A stretch of DNA of 64,000 bases from DASSUW01 sp963811895 (GTDB lineage Bacteria > Actinomycetota > Thermoleophilia > Solirubrobacterales > Solirubrobacteraceae), in assembly GCA_963811895.1 (NCBI GenBank), contig CAWETE010000012.1:62001-126000 (forward strand), read 5' to 3'. The number at the start of each line of letters is the position of its first letter. The stretch's first letter is position 1. Under the pieces are notes generated by a model, which was not told the origin of the DNA, made no database searches, and saw nothing but the letters and a program-made list of their open reading frames with translations. This document shows, one piece after another, positions 27,515 through 36,081 of this stretch. Position numbers and translations under genes: made by a program.

Positions 27515-27568
27515 AGGTTTCGCTGCCCGGCTCGCCTTCGCCATCTCCGAACGGGCACAATCAGGGTC

Positions 27569-29668
27569 GTGAGCAGCACCGAGCGGGTCACCGCCGAGCC
27601 GGATCTCTCGGCCTCCGCGCTCTATTTCAACCGCGAGCTGTCGTGGCTCGAGTTCAACGCGCGCGTGCTCGAGCTGGCCGAGGACGAGAGCCTCCCGCTG
27701 CTCGAGCGCGTGAAGTTCTGCGCGATCGTCTCCTCGAACCTCGACGAGTTCTTCATGGTCCGCGTCGCCGGCCTGCACGACCAGATCGAGGCCGGGATCG
27801 AGAAGCCGCGCGAAGACGGGCGCACGCCGAGCGCCACGCTCGATGAGATCCGCCGGATCGTGCGCGAGCACACCGAGCGCCAGACGCGCTGCCTCGAGCT
27901 CGAGCTGCGGCCCGCGCTCACGCATCACGGGATCCGGATCGTCAGCGTCGACGACGTCAGCGCCGAGGAGCGGCGTGCCCTCGACGAGCGCTTCCGGCGC
28001 CAGATCTTCCCGGTGCTCACCCCGCTGGCCGTCGGCCTCGGGCGGCCCTTCCCGTACATCTCCAACCTCTCGCTCTCGCTCGGCGTCCTGGTGCGGGATC
28101 CGGTCACCGCGGTCGAGACCTTCGCGCGCGTGAAGGTGCCGAAGGAGATGCTGCCGCGCTTCGTCCCCACGGGCGACGGCTACACGTTCGTGCCGCTCGA
28201 GGACCTGATCGCCAAGCACCTCGACACGCTGTTCCCGGGCATGGAGATCGTCGACTACGACGTCTTCCGCGTCACGCGCGACGCCGACTTCACGGTCTCC
28301 GACGAGGCCGACGACCTGCTGCAGGCGGTCGAGGACGAGCTGCGCCGGCGGCGCTTCGGCGACGTCGTGCGCGTCGAGGTCGGCGCGGGGATGAGCCCGG
28401 TCATCCGCGAGCAGCTCATGAGCTCGCTCGAGGTCGAGTCGGAGGACGTCTTCGACGTGCCCGGCCTGCTCGACCTCGTGGACCTGTGGGACATCGTCAA
28501 GGTGCCCGGCTACGCCGAGCTCCGAGACCCGCCGTGGACGCCCGTCACGCAGCCGCGGCTCCAGGCCGACGAGACCGAGAAGCCGGACGTGCTCGCCGCC
28601 ATGCGGCGGGGCGACATCCTGCTCCACCACCCGTACGACTCGTTCGCCACCTCGGTCGAGCGCTTCGTCGAGCAGGCGGTCAACGACCCGAACGTGCTCG
28701 CCATCAAGCAGACCGTGTACCGCACGAGCGACGACTCGCCGCTCGTGCCGGCCCTGATCCGCGCCGCCGAGCGCGGCAAGCAGGCGGTGTGCGTGGTGGA
28801 GGTCAAGGCGCGCTTCGACGAGCGCGCGAACCTGCAGGTGTCGCGTGCCATGGAGGAGTCGGGCGTGCACGTCGTCTATGGCGTCCCGTCCCTCAAGACG
28901 CACGCCAAGTGCATCCTCGTCGTGCGCCGCGAGGGTGACGGCGTGCGCCACTACGTGCACGTCGGGACCGGCAACTACCACCCGAAGACGGCGCGCCTGT
29001 ACACGGACTTCGGGCTGCTGACGTGCGACGACAAGATCGGCGCCGACGTCGCCGACATGTTCAACTTCCTGACGGGCTTCGCGCGCCCGCGCGCGTACCG
29101 GCGCGTCCTCACGGCGCCGAATCACATGCGCGCCGGGATCCTCGAGGAGATCGAGCGCACGATCACCGCCCATCAGGAGAGCGGCGGCGGGCGCATCCGG
29201 ATGAAGATGAACGCGCTCGTCGACCGAGCGTGCATCCAGGCGCTCTACCGGGCCTCGCAGGCGGGCGTGCCGGTGGAGATCAACACGCGCGGCATCTGCT
29301 GCCTGCGGCCGGGCGTGGCCGGCGTGTCGGAGAACATCCGCGTCGTCTCGATCGTCGGCCGCTTCCTCGAGCACTCGCGGATCTACGCGTTCGAGCGCAA
29401 CGGCGAGACCAAGGTCTACATCGGGTCGGCCGACCTCATGCCGCGCAACCTCGACACGCGCGTGGAGCTGCTCACCCCGGTGCTCGACGAGACGCTGCGG
29501 GCCGATCTGGAGGACACGCTCGACCGCTGCTTCGCCGACACCAGCTCATGGGAGCTGGGCGAGGACGGCCGCTGGACGCGACGGAGCGCGGCCGGTGAGC
29601 CGCGCTCCGTGCAACAGGAACTGATGGTCGGGCACGCTGCCCGCGCGGCCGAGGCCGCAACCGCCTAG
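27569..29668 (+). CDS. ppk: Polyphosphate kinase 1
   Basis: A 699-residue PPK1, which polymerises ATP gamma-phosphate into polyphosphate. The N-domain starts YFNRELSWLEFNARVLELA. The autophosphorylated His is in SLKTHAKC near residue 443, followed by GTGNYHPKTARLYTDFGLLT; KMNALVD and IGSADLMPRNLD belong to the C-domain. The GTG start is 7 nt after CACAAT with no Shine-Dalgarno. The TAG stop shares CTAG with the convergent RTX gene. No PHO box is visible upstream. Confidence 0.95.
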   Translation: MSSTERVTAEPDLSASALYFNRELSWLEFNARVLELAEDESLPLLERVKFCAIVSSNLDEFFMVRVAGLHDQIEAGIEKPREDGRTPSATLDEIRRIVREHTERQTRCLELELRPALTHHGIRIVSVDDVSAEERRALDERFRRQIFPVLTPLAVGLGRPFPYISNLSLSLGVLVRDPVTAVETFARVKVPKEMLPRFVPTGDGYTFVPLEDLIAKHLDTLFPGMEIVDYDVFRVTRDADFTVSDEADDLLQAVEDELRRRRFGDVVRVEVGAGMSPVIREQLMSSLEVESEDVFDVPGLLDLVDLWDIVKVPGYAELRDPPWTPVTQPRLQADETEKPDVLAAMRRGDILLHHPYDSFATSVERFVEQAVNDPNVLAIKQTVYRTSDDSPLVPALIRAAERGKQAVCVVEVKARFDERANLQVSRAMEESGVHVVYGVPSLKTHAKCILVVRREGDGVRHYVHVGTGNYHPKTARLYTDFGLLTCDDKIGADVADMFNFLTGFARPRAYRRVLTAPNHMRAGILEEIERTITAHQESGGGRIRMKMNALVDRACIQALYRASQAGVPVEINTRGICCLRPGVAGVSENIRVVSIVGRFLEHSRIYAFERNGETKVYIGSADLMPRNLDTRVELLTPVLDETLRADLEDTLDRCFADTSSWELGEDGRWTRRSAAGEPRSVQQELMVGHAARAAEAATA

Positions 29669-31365
29669 CGCTTCAGCGAGAACCTCTCGCTCGCCCACCC
29701 GCCGTCCTGGCTGTAGGCCTGCGCGAGGACGGCGATCTTGCCGTGCTTGTAGTAGGACTTGTAGCCCTTGGCGAGGTAGACCTTGATGCGCTTCTCGTCG
29801 CCCTCGTCGAGGTCGTACTTCGCCTTGCCGAGCACGATGCGGTACTCGTAGCCGTCCACCTCGTAGTACTTCTTCGTGACGAGGGTCAGCCAGCCCTTGG
29901 TGTCCTTCGGGGCCTCGACCTTGACGTAGGCGTAGTAGCGCTTCTTGTTGCGGTCGTACTTGACCTCGTACTTGTGGTTGATGACGTCGACCTTGTAGCC
30001 GTGCTTCTTGCGGTCGATCTTCTCGACGTCGACCACGATGTCGGCCTTGTCGACCTTGGCCGAGTCGGTCCCGCCGCCGCCGCGCACGAGGTCGCCGACG
30101 CCGTCGCGGGCGAGCAGCGTGTCGTCGCCCTCCTGGCCGTCGAGCAGGTCGTTGCCGCCGCCGCCGTTCAGCGTGTCGTCGCCGACGCCGCCGAAGAACG
30201 TGTCCTGCTCCTCGGCGCCGGTCAGGCTGTCGTTGCCCTCGCCGCCGTTGGCCTGGACGGCCATCGGCACGCCGGGCTTGACGAGCAGCGTGTCGTCGCC
30301 GCTCAGGCCGTTGATCTCGAACGTCTCCGCGGTCCCGATGTCGAGCGTGAACGGCACGAGGTTGACGCGGTCGAACTTGACGCGCTGGCCGTTCGGAGCG
30401 ATCTCGAAGGCGTCGCCCGCGCCGGCGGCGCCGTTGACCTCGACCTCGTCGAGGCCGGCCTCGCCGTCCATCTTGTCCGAGCCGTCGCCGTTGTTCCACA
30501 CCGTGGTGTCGTCGCCGCCGCCGCCGATCATGGTGTCGCCGCCGCGGTCACCCACGATGCGGTCGCCGCCGGGGCCGCCGGTGAGCGTGTCGTTGTCGTC
30601 GCCGCCGTTGAGGAAGTCGGCGCCGGCGCCGGCGCTCATGTTGTCCAGGCCGGTGCCGCCGTTGAGCAGCATCGCGGTCGGGGTCGCCGGGTCGGAGACC
30701 ATGTTGTCGTCGCCGCCGTTGGCGTTGAGGACGAGGCGCTCGGTGTCGGGCCCGACGTCGAGCTTGAAGGGCGCCGGGCTGACGCGCTCGAAGGTCACGC
30801 GACCGGCGTTCGGCGCGGCCGCGAAGTTCTCGGGGTTGTTGCCGCCGTTGAGCTCGGCGTCGTCGCCGCCGCCGGCGCCGCCGTTGATGATGTCGTCATC
30901 ATCGCCGGGGTTCCAGACGCCGACGTCGTTGCCGGCGTCGCCGTTCATCGTGTCGTTGGCGTCGTTGCCGGAGAGACGATCGTCGCCGGCGCCGCCGTTG
31001 AGCGTGTCGAGGTCGTTGCCGCCGTTGATGATGTCGTCGTCGGGCGAGCCGTTGACGACGTCGTTGCCGTCGCCGCCGTTGATCGTGACCCCGCGCAGGA
31101 GCGCGGTGGTGACCGTGATGGTGTCGGCCCCGCCGAGGGCGTTCACCGTCAGGTCGAAGGTGTTGTCGGCTGTGGCCGTCGTGGCCACGCCGTCGACGGT
31201 GATGAACCCACCGGCGTCGGCGACGACGATCGTCTCGTTCGTGTTGTCGCCGGTGACGGTGATGTTGGGCGCCGCCACGTTCACGGTGGCGGCGCTCGCC
31301 GCCGCCGGGAAGGCGGCGATCGCAGCCACGGCCGAGGCCGCGGCGAAGAGGTTCTTCTTGGTCAT
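29665..31365 (-). CDS. Secreted RTX-like calcium-binding repeat protein with basic C-terminal domain
   Basis: A 566-residue exported protein. The signal peptide ends near AAASA-ATV. Residues ~90-440 contain many GGxGxDxLxG nonapeptide repeats (for example NGGAGDDRLSG, NGGGGNDLLDG) expected to fold into a Ca2+-binding beta-roll. Two ~120-residue units repeat: each has VWN-GD, a VxFxRV-x4-F-LD-G strand pair and a GGxGDD block. The last ~120 residues are rich in Lys and Tyr and predicted beta, without RTX repeats. No type I secretion genes are nearby; the N-terminal signal indicates Sec export, unlike classical RTX toxins. Confidence 0.85.
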   Translation of the reverse strand: MTKKNLFAAASAVAAIAAFPAAASAATVNVAAPNITVTGDNTNETIVVADAGGFITVDGVATTATADNTFDLTVNALGGADTITVTTALLRGVTINGGDGNDVVNGSPDDDIINGGNDLDTLNGGAGDDRLSGNDANDTMNGDAGNDVGVWNPGDDDDIINGGAGGGDDAELNGGNNPENFAAAPNAGRVTFERVSPAPFKLDVGPDTERLVLNANGGDDNMVSDPATPTAMLLNGGTGLDNMSAGAGADFLNGGDDNDTLTGGPGGDRIVGDRGGDTMIGGGGDDTTVWNNGDGSDKMDGEAGLDEVEVNGAAGAGDAFEIAPNGQRVKFDRVNLVPFTLDIGTAETFEINGLSGDDTLLVKPGVPMAVQANGGEGNDSLTGAEEQDTFFGGVGDDTLNGGGGNDLLDGQEGDDTLLARDGVGDLVRGGGGTDSAKVDKADIVVDVEKIDRKKHGYKVDVINHKYEVKYDRNKKRYYAYVKVEAPKDTKGWLTLVTKKYYEVDGYEYRIVLGKAKYDLDEGDEKRIKVYLAKGYKSYYKHGKIAVLAQAYSQDGGWASERFSLKR

Positions 31366-31422
31366 GCCGGTGCAGACGCCGGCTATCCCCCGTTCATTCC
31401 ACCGGAGGCGCGGCTACCGTGG

Positions 31423-33588
31423 ATGGTTCGCGTGCGCGTCGCCGACCCGGTCCACAACGTCGAGCTCCGGCTGAACCACCACGGGCAGGAGTCCGTCGTG
31501 TTCGCGTTCCCGTACCGGGCCGACATCGTCGACGCGGTGCGCTCGATCCCGGGCCGCCGCTTCAACTGGGAGGTCAAGGAGTGGTGGGCGCCGCGCGCCG
31601 ACGCCACCGCCCCGTACGTGAAGGGCGTGCTCGAGCGCTTCCCGGCGCTGTCGGTGGCGCCGGACGTCGAGGCGTGGCTGGCGCGGGCGGTCAAGGGCTG
31701 GGTCGGCCGCGTGACGGCCGGCAAGCGGTCCGGCTCCGGCTACTTCGTGCTCGACGTCATCTCCGGCGAGCTGCCGGAGCCGCTCGCCGAGCTGGCCGAG
31801 ACGGCGGGCGGGCGCGCCTGGCTGCCCTTCTCGAAGGAGGTCGCCGAGGAGCTGCTGGAGATGGCGGGCGCTCGGCTGGACCCGCGCGCGCTGCGCTGCG
31901 CGTCGCGGCTCCAGGTCGGCCAGCCGCCCCCGCCGGCGACGCTCGCGCTGGTCGAGAGCGTCGGCGAGCCGCGCTTCGCGCTCGACGTCAACTGGGACCC
32001 GGAGACGATCCCGGCCTTCCTGGCGCTGCCCGCCTGCGAGGCGCACGGCCGCTCGCTGCCCGTCGACCCGTACCTGCTCGAGCCGCTCGAGCACTACCTG
32101 CGCACGTACGGCGTCGAGCCGGCGGCCAACGCCCGCGAGGTGCTCGAGAGGCTGCGCACCGAGCACGACGAGGCGATCCACGGCGTGCGGCGGTCGCGGG
32201 CGCACTCGGCGCCTGAGCTGGCGATCGAGGATCGCCTCGGCGGAGAGCTGCGTCCGTTCCAGCGCGCCGCCGTGGCCTACGCGCTCGAGGCGCGGCGCAC
32301 CTTCCTGGCCGACGAGCAGGGCCTCGGCAAGACGGTGGAGGCGCTGGCCACGCTGGAGGCCGACGACGCCTACCCGGCCGTGGTCGTCTGCCCGGCGTCG
32401 CTGAAGCTCAACTGGCGGCGCGAGATCGAGCACTGGCTGCCGCACCGCTCGGTCACCGTGGTCTCGGGCACCGGCGGCGTGGCCGAGCCGGCGGACATCA
32501 CGGTCATCAACTACGAGATCGTCCACGCCCACCGCGTCCGGCTGTCACTGCGCCAGCCGCGCGCGCTGGTGCTCGACGAGTCGCACTACATCAAGAACCC
32601 GCGCGCCAAGCGGACCCAGGCGGTGCGCAAGCTCGCCGAGTCGTTGAATGAGGACGCGCTGCGGCTGGCGCTGACCGGCACGCCGGTCATGAACCACGCC
32701 GAGGAGCTGATCGCCCAGCTGCGCGTGATCGGCCGGCTCGAGGACTTCGGGAGCGGGGCTCGCTTCGCCCGCCGCTTCCAGGGCGCGGGCGCCGAGGAGC
32801 GGATCCACTGGCACCTGCGCCGGAGCTGCTTCGTGCGCCGGCTCAAGGCCGACGTGCTCCCGCAGCTGCCCGCCAAGCGCCAGGTCGTGGTGCCGGTGGC
32901 GCTGGAGAACGAGCGCGAGTACCGGCTGGCCGAGCGCGACGTGGTGGCGTGGCTGCGCGAGCAGCCTCTGGATCTCGGCGAGCTCGAGTCGAAGGTGGCC
33001 GCCGCGCTGCGCGCCGAGCGGCTGGCGCAGCTGAACGCCCTGAAGCGCCTGGCCGCGCGCGGCAAGTCGGGCCCGGCGCTGGCCTGGATCCACGACTTCC
33101 TCGAGTCCGACGAGCCGCTCGTGGTGTTCTGCGGGAGTCGCGAGGTGCAGGAGATCGTCATCGAGCGCTTCCCGGAGGCGCTGCACCTCGTGAGCCGCGA
33201 CAACATCGAGCAGCGCGAGGCTGCCGTCCAGGCGTTCCAGGAGCCGGACGGCCCGCAGATGATCGTCTGCGGCACGCGCGTCGGCGGCCAGGGGATCACC
33301 CTGACGCGAGCGTCGAACGTCGCGTTCCTGGATCTCGAGTGGACGCCGGCGATGCACGACCAGGCCGAGGACCGCACCCACCGCATCGGTCAGCGCGACG
33401 CCGTGACCGCCTGGTACCTGCTGGCCGCCGACACGATCGACGAGACGATGATCGAGCTCATCGCCCGCAAGCGCGGCATCGTGGGGGCGGTGACGGACGG
33501 GCGGCGGGACGAGTCCGAGGCGCTGGTTCAGGCCGTGGTGCGCGAGCTGCGGGGTGGGGTTCCGCGGCGGCGGCTGCGGGTGGCGTAG
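31423..33588 (+). CDS. SNF2-family helicase with HARP-like N-terminus (SMARCAL1-like)
   Basis: A 721-residue DNA-dependent ATPase. Residues ~15-65 (ADIVDAVRSIPGRRFNWEVK and EWWAP) resemble the HARP/annealing-helicase module. The SNF2 core has ADEQGLGKTVEAL (near 296), DESHYIKN (near 384), LTGTPVMN and, in the C-lobe, EDRTHRIGQRD (near 648). In eukaryotes SMARCAL1 rewinds DNA at stalled forks; a bacterial role in repair or replication restart is inferred. The ATG at 31423 is the first start that keeps the HARP-like region; upstream codons are opposite the RTX gene. Confidence 0.85.
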   Translation: MVRVRVADPVHNVELRLNHHGQESVVFAFPYRADIVDAVRSIPGRRFNWEVKEWWAPRADATAPYVKGVLERFPALSVAPDVEAWLARAVKGWVGRVTAGKRSGSGYFVLDVISGELPEPLAELAETAGGRAWLPFSKEVAEELLEMAGARLDPRALRCASRLQVGQPPPPATLALVESVGEPRFALDVNWDPETIPAFLALPACEAHGRSLPVDPYLLEPLEHYLRTYGVEPAANAREVLERLRTEHDEAIHGVRRSRAHSAPELAIEDRLGGELRPFQRAAVAYALEARRTFLADEQGLGKTVEALATLEADDAYPAVVVCPASLKLNWRREIEHWLPHRSVTVVSGTGGVAEPADITVINYEIVHAHRVRLSLRQPRALVLDESHYIKNPRAKRTQAVRKLAESLNEDALRLALTGTPVMNHAEELIAQLRVIGRLEDFGSGARFARRFQGAGAEERIHWHLRRSCFVRRLKADVLPQLPAKRQVVVPVALENEREYRLAERDVVAWLREQPLDLGELESKVAAALRAERLAQLNALKRLAARGKSGPALAWIHDFLESDEPLVVFCGSREVQEIVIERFPEALHLVSRDNIEQREAAVQAFQEPDGPQMIVCGTRVGGQGITLTRASNVAFLDLEWTPAMHDQAEDRTHRIGQRDAVTAWYLLAADTIDETMIELIARKRGIVGAVTDGRRDESEALVQAVVRELRGGVPRRRLRVA

Positions 33589-33593
33589 CGCAG

Positions 33594-33735
33594 GCGAACG
33601 TCAACCCCGGCATTGAGGGAGTGGGATCGAGGCCCGCGCGGTCGATGGTCACTTTGTCGGCCTCAGACCGACAAAGTGACCAATCGGCAGACCGGCGACG
33701 TCGAAACCCTCGCCTCCCTACCCAGCCGCAGTTCG
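33594..33735. repeat. Imperfect palindromic intergenic repeat, copy 2
   Basis: 142-bp element between the convergent helicase and anti-sigma-like genes. The centre is a 14-bp perfect stem GGTCACTTTGTCGG (33647-33660) with CCGACAAAGTGACC (33668-33681) around a 7-nt loop. Flanks match copy 1 (24800-24933). Compared with copy 1 the stem sequence differs but pairing is preserved. Confidence 0.8.
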
Positions 33736-33741
33736 CCGGCG

Positions 33742-34425
33742 CTACCAGACGGCCAGCCGAGCCAGCGCGTCCGCGTCGCCACCGCGAGCCGCGATCACAC
33801 ACGTCCGCCCATCCCGCGTCCACGTCACCGCCACGACGCCGTCGTCACGCACCACCCGCAGCGCCTCCTCGGAAGACAGCGCCGGCCCTGCCACGATCGC
33901 GTACGCGATCACCCGCCCGTCGCGTCCTTCGTAGAAGACAGTGCGCACCGAACGGCCGTCGACGACGTCGGTCCGCTCCCCGGTAGCCCGCCACTTCTCA
34001 TACCGCGGGAACCGAATGCCCTCGAAGCCGCGATCCAACGCGGCAGGCGCCGTCGCCGGCCGCGCCGCCACGGCCAGCACCTGCTCGACCGCCGGCCCAC
34101 CGGCGGCCAGCAGCACGACGAACGCCGCCATCACGGCCGCCAGCGCGAGCGCGGCCGCGGGCCGCCACGGGCGCCGGCGGGCGAGCGCGGGCTGCTCGGT
34201 CTCCAGCTCCTCGACGCGCATGCGCAGGCTCAGCGGCGCGGGCGGGGCGGTCGCGATCAGCCTCGCCACCACGGCGCGCTGGCGTGCGAGCGCGGCGGCC
34301 AGCTCGGGTTCGCGGCGCAGCCGCGCCTCGAGCGCGGCCCGGCGCGGCCCGTACAGGCTGCCGTCGGCAAGAGCCGCCAGGTCCGCCTCGTCCTCCGGCG
34401 GAAGATGTTCGATCGGCCCGTTCAT
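33742..34425 (-). CDS. Anti-sigma-factor-like single-pass membrane protein
   Basis: A 227-residue protein: an N-terminal cytoplasmic region (LPPEDEADLAALADGSLYGPRRAALEARL) like anti-sigma domains but without the HxxxCxxC zinc motif, then one transmembrane helix near residues 88-110, then an extracytoplasmic domain of ~115 residues. A GAGGGG Shine-Dalgarno precedes ATG 34425. No ECF sigma gene is adjacent, so a regulatory role is only inferred from architecture. Confidence 0.6.
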   Translation of the reverse strand: MNGPIEHLPPEDEADLAALADGSLYGPRRAALEARLRREPELAAALARQRAVVARLIATAPPAPLSLRMRVEELETEQPALARRRPWRPAAALALAAVMAAFVVLLAAGGPAVEQVLAVAARPATAPAALDRGFEGIRFPRYEKWRATGERTDVVDGRSVRTVFYEGRDGRVIAYAIVAGPALSSEEALRVVRDDGVVAVTWTRDGRTCVIAARGGDADALARLAVW

Positions 34426-34484
34426 TTTCCCCTCGTTCTCCGAGACGCCGATCTGCCCCGCCGTATTCCAGCTAGGCTCGGCGC

Positions 34485-35066
34485 GTGGAACGCGAAGCGC
34501 TGCTTTCCGGCCTCGTGCACCCGGGCGGCCGCGAGCCCGCGCCGGGGTCACTGCGGGTCGTGCAGGCGTTCGTGAACACGGTCGATCGCGAGCACGGCCC
34601 GGACCTGCTCGACGACGGCGAGGGCTTCGCCGAGTGGCTGGACCGCAACCTGCTGCCCGCCGACGGCGCGGCCGAGCGACTGGGCACCGCGCGCGAGGTC
34701 CGCGAGGCGCTGCGCTCCCTGCTGCTCGCCAACAACGGCGAGCCGGACGACCCGCGGGCGCGGGCCGTGCTCGACGCGGGGGCCAGACGCGCCCGGCTGG
34801 AGGCGACGTTCCCGCCCGACGGCGCGGCGCTCGTGTCGCAGGCCGACGGCGTCGACGCGGCGATCGGGCGCATCCTCGCCGCCGCCTTCGCGGCCATGCT
34901 CGACGGCAGCTGGGCGCGGCTGAAGGCCTGCCGCGGCGAGCTCTGCGGCTGGGCGTTCTACGACCGCTCGACCAACGCGAGCGCCACCTGGTGCTCGATG
35001 AGCGTGTGCGGCGGACGCGCCAAGGCGGGCGCCTACTACCGCCGCCGCCGCGCAGCCGGCCGCTGA
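34485..35066 (+). CDS. CGNR-type zinc-finger protein (ABATE domain)
   Basis: A 193-residue protein with the N-terminal ABATE-like helical domain (VVQAFVNTVDREHGPD) and a C-terminal zinc finger: CRGELCGWAFYDRS, then WCSMSVCGGRAKAGAYYRR. The namesake CGNR is CGGR here, but the four zinc-ligand cysteines are kept. Likely a transcription regulator. GTG 34485 is 6 nt after TAGGCT, so probably leaderless. It diverges from the anti-sigma-like gene. Confidence 0.82.
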   Translation: MEREALLSGLVHPGGREPAPGSLRVVQAFVNTVDREHGPDLLDDGEGFAEWLDRNLLPADGAAERLGTAREVREALRSLLLANNGEPDDPRARAVLDAGARRARLEATFPPDGAALVSQADGVDAAIGRILAAAFAAMLDGSWARLKACRGELCGWAFYDRSTNASATWCSMSVCGGRAKAGAYYRRRRAAGR

Positions 35067-35127
35067 GCCAGGCTGAAAGATCTCGCCCAGTTCGGTCGGC
35101 GACTGGAAGCGCTGCCATGGTTGATAC

Positions 35128-36045
35128 GTGGCCCGGCGACCAAGCTGGTGGGCCGCGTCAGGTTGCGTGGCACTCCTCGTCGCGGCAGATGCGGTGGCGG
35201 GGACTGCTGCGCCCGTAGCCCACGCGGATCCGAAGGCGACCTCTGCCCAGGCGTCCTCTTCAGGGCGTCCGGGCGTCGCGGCGCTCCAGGTGGCGCTGCG
35301 CGCCCGCGGGCTCTACGCGGCGACCGTCGACGGCGTCCGCGGACCGATGACGAGCGAGGGCGTCCGCCGCTTCCAGGCCCGCCGCGGCCTCGTGGTCGAC
35401 GGCATCGCGGGCCCGCGCACGCGCGCGGCGCTCGGCTGGCGCGGCCGGCCGCGGCTCGGCTCGCGGGCCATCACCGCGGGGGCGCGCGGCTGGGACGTCG
35501 CCGCGCTGCAGTGGCTGCTCGCCACCCGCGGCTTCGCGTCCGGCCCGTTCGACGGCCGCCTCGGCGCTCGCGGTGACACTGCGCTGCGCCGCTTCCAGGC
35601 GTGGGCCGGCCTCGGCGCCGACGGCGTCGCCGGCCCGGCGACGCTGGCCGCGGTCCGCCGGGCGCCGGCGCGCTCGCCGCTGCAGTTCCTCGCTCCGCTC
35701 GGCGGCGCGCCGACCGACCGCTTCGGCCCACGCGGCAACTCGATGCACACCGGCATCGACTACCCGGCCGCGGCCGGCACCGGCGTGGCCGCCGCCGGTC
35801 GCGGCTGCGTGCAGTCGGCCGGCTACGACGGCGGCGGCTACGGCAACCTCGTCGTGATCGAGCACCGGGCCGGGATGACGAGTTGGTACGCGCACCTCGA
35901 CACCATCGCCGTCAGGCCTGGCCAGTGCCTCGTCGCGGGCAACCCGATCGGCACCGTCGGGTCGACCGGCAACTCGACCGGCCCGCACCTGCATTTCGAG
36001 CTCCGCCTCCACGGCGCGGCGATCGATCCTTTGAGTGGTCTCTGA
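35128..36045 (+). CDS. Secreted M23 peptidase with two peptidoglycan-binding repeats
   Basis: A 305-residue exported protein. The signal peptide ends near AHADP. Two PG_binding_1 repeats follow (~47-95 and ~115-165, each ending in DG-x-AGP-x-T). The C-terminal M23 domain has zinc ligands in SMHTGIDYPA, WYAHLD and GPHLHFEL. It should cut peptidoglycan cross-bridges in the wall. The GTG at 35128 is the start that leaves a full signal peptide; a GATAC sequence directly abuts it, too close for a normal -10. Confidence 0.9.
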   Translation: MARRPSWWAASGCVALLVAADAVAGTAAPVAHADPKATSAQASSSGRPGVAALQVALRARGLYAATVDGVRGPMTSEGVRRFQARRGLVVDGIAGPRTRAALGWRGRPRLGSRAITAGARGWDVAALQWLLATRGFASGPFDGRLGARGDTALRRFQAWAGLGADGVAGPATLAAVRRAPARSPLQFLAPLGGAPTDRFGPRGNSMHTGIDYPAAAGTGVAAAGRGCVQSAGYDGGGYGNLVVIEHRAGMTSWYAHLDTIAVRPGQCLVAGNPIGTVGSTGNSTGPHLHFELRLHGAAIDPLSGL

Positions 36046-36053
36046 CCGCAAGT

Positions 36054-36068
36054 CTGAGCGGCGCTCAG
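36054..36068. terminator. Short hairpin between the M23 and M6 genes
   Basis: CTGAGC (36054-36059) pairs perfectly with GCTCAG (36063-36068) over a 3-nt loop, in the 36-bp gap between the two secreted-peptidase genes. There is no T-run, so it may be a weak terminator or mRNA-stability element. Confidence 0.35.
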
Positions 36069-36081
36069 CGTTCCAGACCGC

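Noticed and set aside
30060..31100. Short periodic DNA repeats resembling a CRISPR or satellite array
   Set aside because: The periodicity comes from codons of the GGxGxD nonapeptides; units vary in sequence and there are no spacers.
29743..31422. Long plus-strand open frames opposite the RTX gene, including an apparent N-terminal extension of the helicase
   Set aside because: They are antisense readings of Gly/Asp repeats (Val/Leu- or Ser/Pro-rich) with no motif; the RTX frame has a signal peptide and true repeats.
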